From Clostridia bacterium (GTDB lineage: Bacteria; Bacillota; Clostridia; Oscillospirales; Acutalibacteraceae): a stretch of DNA of 9,655 bases. The stretch is from positions 1 through 9,655 of the forward strand of contig CAAFXF010000094.1 of assembly GCA_900766895.1 (NCBI GenBank), in the 5' to 3' direction. The position numbers and the translations under genes were made by a program. This document shows, piece after piece, positions 6,167-9,655 of this stretch; positions within the stretch are counted from its first letter, which is position 1, and every line of letters begins with the position of its first letter. The notes beneath the pieces were generated by a model. That model saw nothing but the letters and a program-made list of their open reading frames with translations. It did no database searches and was not told the DNA's origin.

Positions 6167-7489
6167 ATGAGCAATTCTAACAAAGAGAATGTTGCTATTC
6201 AAAGGCTTGCATCTCTTTTTGATGACGGTATCTTTACCGAGATTGATCCGTTTGCAAAGGGTGCTGACGGTGATGTTGAGGTTGTAGCCGGATTCGGTTA
6301 TGTAAACGGAACCGAATGTTATGCTTTTGCACAGGACAGTAATGTTAACAGCGGTGCTATAACAGTTGCACAGTGCACAAAGCTTTCAAAGGTTTTCAAT
6401 TTAGCTAAAAAAACAGGTTGTGGGATTATCGGTATTTATGATTCAAACGGTGTTCAACTTACAGAGGGCTTTGAGGTGCTTAATGCCTTCGGTGAGATTG
6501 TAAAAGCAGCTTCCATGCTTTCGGGTGTTGTACCGCAGATTTCTGTAATTGCCGGTGCCTGCCTCGGAACATCAGCTCTTATCGCAAATATGGCTGATGT
6601 TGTTATCGCTGTAAAGGACAGTGATTTCTATATTACTGCTCCAAGTGATATTACCGTTGACGAAAATGCAAAGCAGGGAACAGTTGACATTGCCTGTGAT
6701 ACATTTGATGATGCTGTTGAACAGTCAAAAAAGCTTGCCTGTATGCTTCCTAAAAATAATTTGTACAGCGCACCTATGGTTGATTTTGAATATTCGGGTC
6801 CGTCAGTTGTTGCGGCAAACGGCTCGGCTGTAAATGATATTATTGATTCGATTCTTGATTCAACTGTCTCTGTTGAGCTTAAGTCTGATTATGCTAATCG
6901 CGTTATTACAAAGCTCGGTACAGTTGACGGATGTACGGTCGGTGTGGTTGCATTTGATGACGACTTTGTTAGTCCGTCTGCTTCTTACAAAGCAGAGGCC
7001 ATGGTAAAGCTGTGCGATTCATTTAACATTCCTGTTATTACAATTGCTAACAGCGCAGGCTTACAAAAGGGCAAGGAGTCACAAATGCTTGTCGCTGCCA
7101 CAAAGCTTACATCTGCATATGCAAGCGCAACCTGTCCTAAAATCAGCTTAATTACAGGACAGGCTATCGGTTGCTCGTATATTATTCTTGCAGGCAAGGG
7201 TGCTAATGCCGATGTTACATTGGCTTGGGACAATGCTGTTGCTTCTCCTCTTGATGTTGAGGCTGCCGTTTCTTTCCTTTATAATGACAGACTTGCAAAT
7301 AATGAGGACCGTTCAAAGCTTGAGGACGAATACAGACAAACAGTCGGCTCTGTATATACAGCAGCTGCCTGCGGCGCTGTTGATGACGTTTTTGCTCCGG
7401 AGGAAACAAGAGCAAAGATTTCTCAGTATCTTGATATGCTTGCAAGCAAAAGAGAAACAACTATTCCAAGAAAACATTCTGTAAAATAA
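6167..7489 (+). CDS. Carboxyl transferase domain protein, 12S-like (MmdA/PccB family), divergent
   Basis: The 440-residue product has the two crotonase-fold halves of the acyl-CoA carboxyltransferase family (PF01039), which moves CO2 between carboxybiotin and an acyl-CoA. Family-like blocks are LSGVVPQISVIAG (118-130), KLCDSFNIPV (281-290), AYASATCPKISLI (317-329), ACGAVDDVFAPEETRAKI (401-418) and a C-terminal KRETTIPRKH. It is about 70-80 residues shorter than typical 12S/MmdA chains, mostly at the N-terminus. Several conserved glycine motifs are altered: DSGGAR reads DSNGVQ (92-97), VPGFLPG reads SAGLQKG (296-302) and YGGSY reads IGCSY (334-338). The substrate is therefore uncertain. A perfect AAGGAGG site (6153-6159) precedes the ATG. 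It heads a unit with the biotin carrier and the OadA-like chain. It could be a specialised or a catalytically weakened paralogue. Confidence 0.85.
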   Translation: MSNSNKENVAIQRLASLFDDGIFTEIDPFAKGADGDVEVVAGFGYVNGTECYAFAQDSNVNSGAITVAQCTKLSKVFNLAKKTGCGIIGIYDSNGVQLTEGFEVLNAFGEIVKAASMLSGVVPQISVIAGACLGTSALIANMADVVIAVKDSDFYITAPSDITVDENAKQGTVDIACDTFDDAVEQSKKLACMLPKNNLYSAPMVDFEYSGPSVVAANGSAVNDIIDSILDSTVSVELKSDYANRVITKLGTVDGCTVGVVAFDDDFVSPSASYKAEAMVKLCDSFNIPVITIANSAGLQKGKESQMLVAATKLTSAYASATCPKISLITGQAIGCSYIILAGKGANADVTLAWDNAVASPLDVEAAVSFLYNDRLANNEDRSKLEDEYRQTVGSVYTAAACGAVDDVFAPEETRAKISQYLDMLASKRETTIPRKHSVK

Positions 7490-7503
7490 CGGAGGATATA
7501 AAA

Positions 7504-7875
7504 ATGAAAAATTATACTATTACTGTAAACGGTACACCATATAACGTAACTGTTGAGGAGGGTACTTCAACAGCAACAGCTCCGGCTGCTGCTCCTGTTC
7601 AGGCACCTGCTCCACAGGCCGCTCCGGCACCAAAGGTAGCTCCTGCTCCCTCAGCTGCAGGAAGCATAAGCGTTGATGCCCCAATGCCTGGTAATATTTT
7701 GGATATTAAAGTATCAAACGGTGCCGCTGTAAAGGCAGGTCAGGTGCTTTGCGTTCTTGAAGCAATGAAAATGGAAAACGATATTGTTGCTCCACAGGAC
7801 GGTACTGTTGCTTCAATCAATGTAAACAAGGGCGATACAGTAGAAGCAGGTCAAACTATTATCACTTTGGCATAA
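7504..7875 (+). CDS. Biotin carboxyl carrier protein (transcarboxylase 1.3S / decarboxylase gamma type)
   Basis: This small protein carries biotin on a lysine and shuttles CO2 between two carboxyltransferase active sites. The N-terminal stretch YTITVNGTPYNVTVEE (4-19) is the usual opening of the family. A flexible alanine-proline linker occupies about 22-52. The biotinyl domain follows (about 55-123) with the EAMKMEN motif; K89 is the biotin attachment site. The domain closes with a second repeat, GDTVEAGQTIITL. Its length of 123 and biotin lysine at 89 are, as I recall, the same as in the 1.3S subunit of propionibacterial transcarboxylase. GGAGG at 7491-7495 is the ribosome binding site. It lies 14 bases after the 12S-like gene and 10 before the 5S-like gene. 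Confidence 0.93.
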   Translation: MKNYTITVNGTPYNVTVEEGTSTATAPAAAPVQAPAPQAAPAPKVAPAPSAAGSISVDAPMPGNILDIKVSNGAAVKAGQVLCVLEAMKMENDIVAPQDGTVASINVNKGDTVEAGQTIITLA

Positions 7876-7885
7876 GAGGTGCAAT

Positions 7886-9283
7886 ATGGCTAAAATTGGA
7901 ATTACTGAAACTGTCTTGCGTGATGCACATCAGTCATTGATTGCTACCCGTATGAGAACAGAAGAATTTGTTGACATTCTTGACAAAATGGATGCAATCG
8001 GATTTCATTCGTTAGAGTGCTGGGGCGGTGCAACCTTTGATAGCTGTCTTCGCTTTCTTGATGAGGATCCGTGGGAGAGATTAAGAACTATCAGAAAAAA
8101 GTGTCCTAATACAAAGCTTCAAATGCTTTTCAGAGGACAAAATATGCTTGGCTACCGTCATTACAGCGACGAGGTAGTAGACTATTTTGTAAAAAAGAGT
8201 ATTGATAACGGTATTGATATTCTCCGTATATTTGATGCGCTTAACGACGTGCGTAACCTTGAAACTGCAATTAATGCTGCAAATAAGTACGGCGGTCACG
8301 TACAGGCTGCTATCTCTTATACAACCGGTCCTGTATTTGATACAAAATACTATTGCAACTACGCAAAACAGCTTGAGAATGCAGGTGCTTCATCAATTTG
8401 TATTAAGGATATGGCAGGCTTGCTGACTCCTTACGGCACATACGATTTGGTTAAAGCACTTAAGGAAACTGTTAATATTCCTATTCAGCTTCACACTCAT
8501 TACACATCTGGGCTTGCCTCAATGGTTCTTCTTAAGGGTATCGAGGCCGGTGTTGATGTTATTGATACTGCGATGTCACCGCTTGCTATGGGTACATCAC
8601 ATGCCGCAACAGAATCAATGGTTGCCGCTCTTCAGGGTACAGAATATGACACAGGCCTTGACCTTAAAGTATTGAGCGAGGTTAGAGACTTCTTTGCTCC
8701 GCTTCGTCAAAAATACCTTGACAGCGGTCTACTTGATCCAAAAATGCTTGGCGTTGATGCCAACACCTTGCTTTATCAGGTACCGGGCGGTATGCTTTCA
8801 AACCTTAACAGTCAGCTTAAACAGGCAGGTAAGGAAGATAAGCTTGAAGAGGTTTTGGCCGAGGTTCCGAGAGTTCGTAAGGATTCGGGCTATCCTCCGC
8901 TTGTTACACCTACATCTCAAATCGTTGGTACACAGGCTGTATTCAATGTAATAATGGGTGAAAGATACAAGATGGTAACAAAGGAATTTAAGGATATGGT
9001 TGCAGGCAAGTACGGTGCTACTCCTTGCGAAATTGATCCTGAATTCAGAAAGATGATTGTTGGGGATGATGATATCATTAATTGCCGTCCTGCCGACCTT
9101 CTTAACGATACAATTGATCAGTTCAAGAGTGAGATTTCCGAATTCTATGAGCAGGAAGAAGATGTACTTTCATATGCACAGTTCGGTCAGGTTGCAGTTA
9201 AATTCTTCGAAAAGAGAAGAGATAACAAGTACGGCCTTGACGGAAAGCACGATAATATCGAAACAAAGGTTCATCCTGTATAA
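7886..9283 (+). CDS. oadA: Oxaloacetate decarboxylase alpha / transcarboxylase 5S-type carboxyltransferase, without biotin domain
   Basis: This is the pyruvate/oxaloacetate carboxyltransferase: it moves CO2 between oxaloacetate and biotin. The TIM-barrel domain begins with TETVLRDAHQSLIATRMRT; D13 is the expected metal ligand. LRIFDALND (113-121), CIKDMAGLL (172-180, with the active-site lysine K174 that is carbamylated in relatives) and LHTH (202-205, metal histidines 203 and 205) are all present. The conserved C-terminal domain follows and the chain ends at residue 465. Full-length OadA proteins add a proline-alanine linker and a biotinyl domain; here that domain is supplied by the separate upstream gene. 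AGAGGTG at 7876-7882 is the ribosome binding site. No OadB or OadG gene follows before the terminator, so sodium pumping would need genes elsewhere. Confidence 0.93.
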   Translation: MAKIGITETVLRDAHQSLIATRMRTEEFVDILDKMDAIGFHSLECWGGATFDSCLRFLDEDPWERLRTIRKKCPNTKLQMLFRGQNMLGYRHYSDEVVDYFVKKSIDNGIDILRIFDALNDVRNLETAINAANKYGGHVQAAISYTTGPVFDTKYYCNYAKQLENAGASSICIKDMAGLLTPYGTYDLVKALKETVNIPIQLHTHYTSGLASMVLLKGIEAGVDVIDTAMSPLAMGTSHAATESMVAALQGTEYDTGLDLKVLSEVRDFFAPLRQKYLDSGLLDPKMLGVDANTLLYQVPGGMLSNLNSQLKQAGKEDKLEEVLAEVPRVRKDSGYPPLVTPTSQIVGTQAVFNVIMGERYKMVTKEFKDMVAGKYGATPCEIDPEFRKMIVGDDDIINCRPADLLNDTIDQFKSEISEFYEQEEDVLSYAQFGQVAVKFFEKRRDNKYGLDGKHDNIETKVHPV

Positions 9284-9296
9284 TTTATAATATTTT

Positions 9297-9328
9297 AACA
9301 GCGTTCTTGACGGAACGCTGTTTTTTTA
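9297..9328 (+). terminator. Rho-independent terminator after the oadA-like gene
   Basis: AACAGCGTTC (9297-9306) and GAACGCTGTT (9313-9322) form a perfect 10-base-pair stem with a TTGACG loop, and the stem runs into seven T bases (9321-9327). It lies 13 bases after the stop codon and closes the three-gene biotin unit. Confidence 0.93.
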
Positions 9329-9375
9329 GTATTATATAGTTAGATATACAGTTTAGATAAAAAGGAAGTGATTTT

Positions 9376-9655
9376 GTGAAAAAAATTAGTAGTATTATAC
9401 TAACAATTGTATTAATTCTATCTATTGTATCTCCTTTGGCTGTTTATGCAAATACAGATACAGCACAGGATAGTGTTCCTCTTTTGCAGGAGGGTGAAAT
9501 CTCAGCTTCATTCAGTGCTGATTATTCCATAAGTGATACTACATTGGCTTCCGTTCAGGAGGTTATTTATGATGGGCTGATTAACGTCAAATCATATTTC
9601 AGCATTTCGTCATATAAAGTTCCCGTATCTGATTTTCTTTTGATATATTCAAACG
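9376..9655 (+). CDS. Secreted protein of unknown function, N-terminal fragment
   Basis: The frame opens at GTG 9376 behind GGAAGTG (9364-9370) and runs off the window after 93 codons. Residues 1-25 form a clear signal peptide: KK at the N-terminus, a hydrophobic core (ISSIILTIVLILSIV) and VYA before NT as a probable cleavage site. The mature part contains VIYDGLINVKSYFSISSYKV (63-82). This resembles the lead-in region of clostridial cell-surface proteins that carry a transglutaminase-like domain further on, but that domain would lie beyond the window, so this is only a guess. It follows a strong terminator and appears to start a new transcription unit, although I could not identify a convincing promoter in the 47 bases between. 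Confidence 0.75.
   Translation, partial: MKKISSIILTIVLILSIVSPLAVYANTDTAQDSVPLLQEGEISASFSADYSISDTTLASVQEVIYDGLINVKSYFSISSYKVPVSDFLLIYSN

Noticed and set aside
7570..7665. Alanine-proline repeat region in the biotin carrier as a DNA tandem repeat
   Set aside because: The bases vary from unit to unit; it is the ordinary flexible linker of this protein family, not a DNA repeat.
9322..9350. Possible promoter for the secreted protein gene (TATACA at 9345-9350)
   Set aside because: The matching -35 position falls in the terminator T-run and has no resemblance to consensus beyond T content.

Overview
The window looks like chromosomal DNA from an AT-rich, Gram-positive, spore-lineage Firmicute, most likely a clostridial gut anaerobe of the Ruminococcaceae/Oscillospirales type. 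This rests on the low GC, strong AGGAGG-like ribosome binding sites, TTG and GTG starts, and a GerW/YtfJ sporulation gene beside scpA-scpB. It also rests on soluble biotin-dependent carboxyltransferase genes typical of fermenters. Every gene I can support is on the + strand. Lineage is an inference from gene content, not a match to a named genome.

Region 1 (1-4250) is a tightly packed operon. It holds the tail of a DUF1385 (YqhQ-like) membrane protein, the release-factor methyltransferase prmC, a small M50 site-2 protease, the condensin partners scpA and scpB, a DUF2953 membrane protein and a GerW/YtfJ-family protein. Gaps are between overlapping and about 18 bases, so co-transcription is likely. 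The operon ends at a hairpin (about 4214-4250) that also covers the ribosome binding site of the next gene.

Region 2 (4249-6060) holds a secreted penicillin-binding D,D-carboxypeptidase and an RluB-type pseudouridine synthase. They overlap by 19 bases and end at a strong terminator.

Region 3 (6061-9328) is a separate unit with its own promoter-like sequence and terminator. It encodes a 12S-like carboxyltransferase, a 123-residue biotin carrier with the AMKM biotinylation motif, and a 5S/OadA-type carboxyltransferase that lacks its own biotin domain. Together they resemble the three chains of propionibacterial transcarboxylase more than a membrane sodium-pumping decarboxylase, because no beta-subunit gene lies in the unit. 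The 12S-like chain is shortened and has lost several family glycine motifs, which makes this the most interesting part of the window.

Region 4 (9329-9655) begins a secreted protein cut off by the window edge. I see no CRISPR array, insertion sequence, tRNA, rRNA or phage gene. The only non-coding stretches are the short gaps between units, none over about 150 bases.
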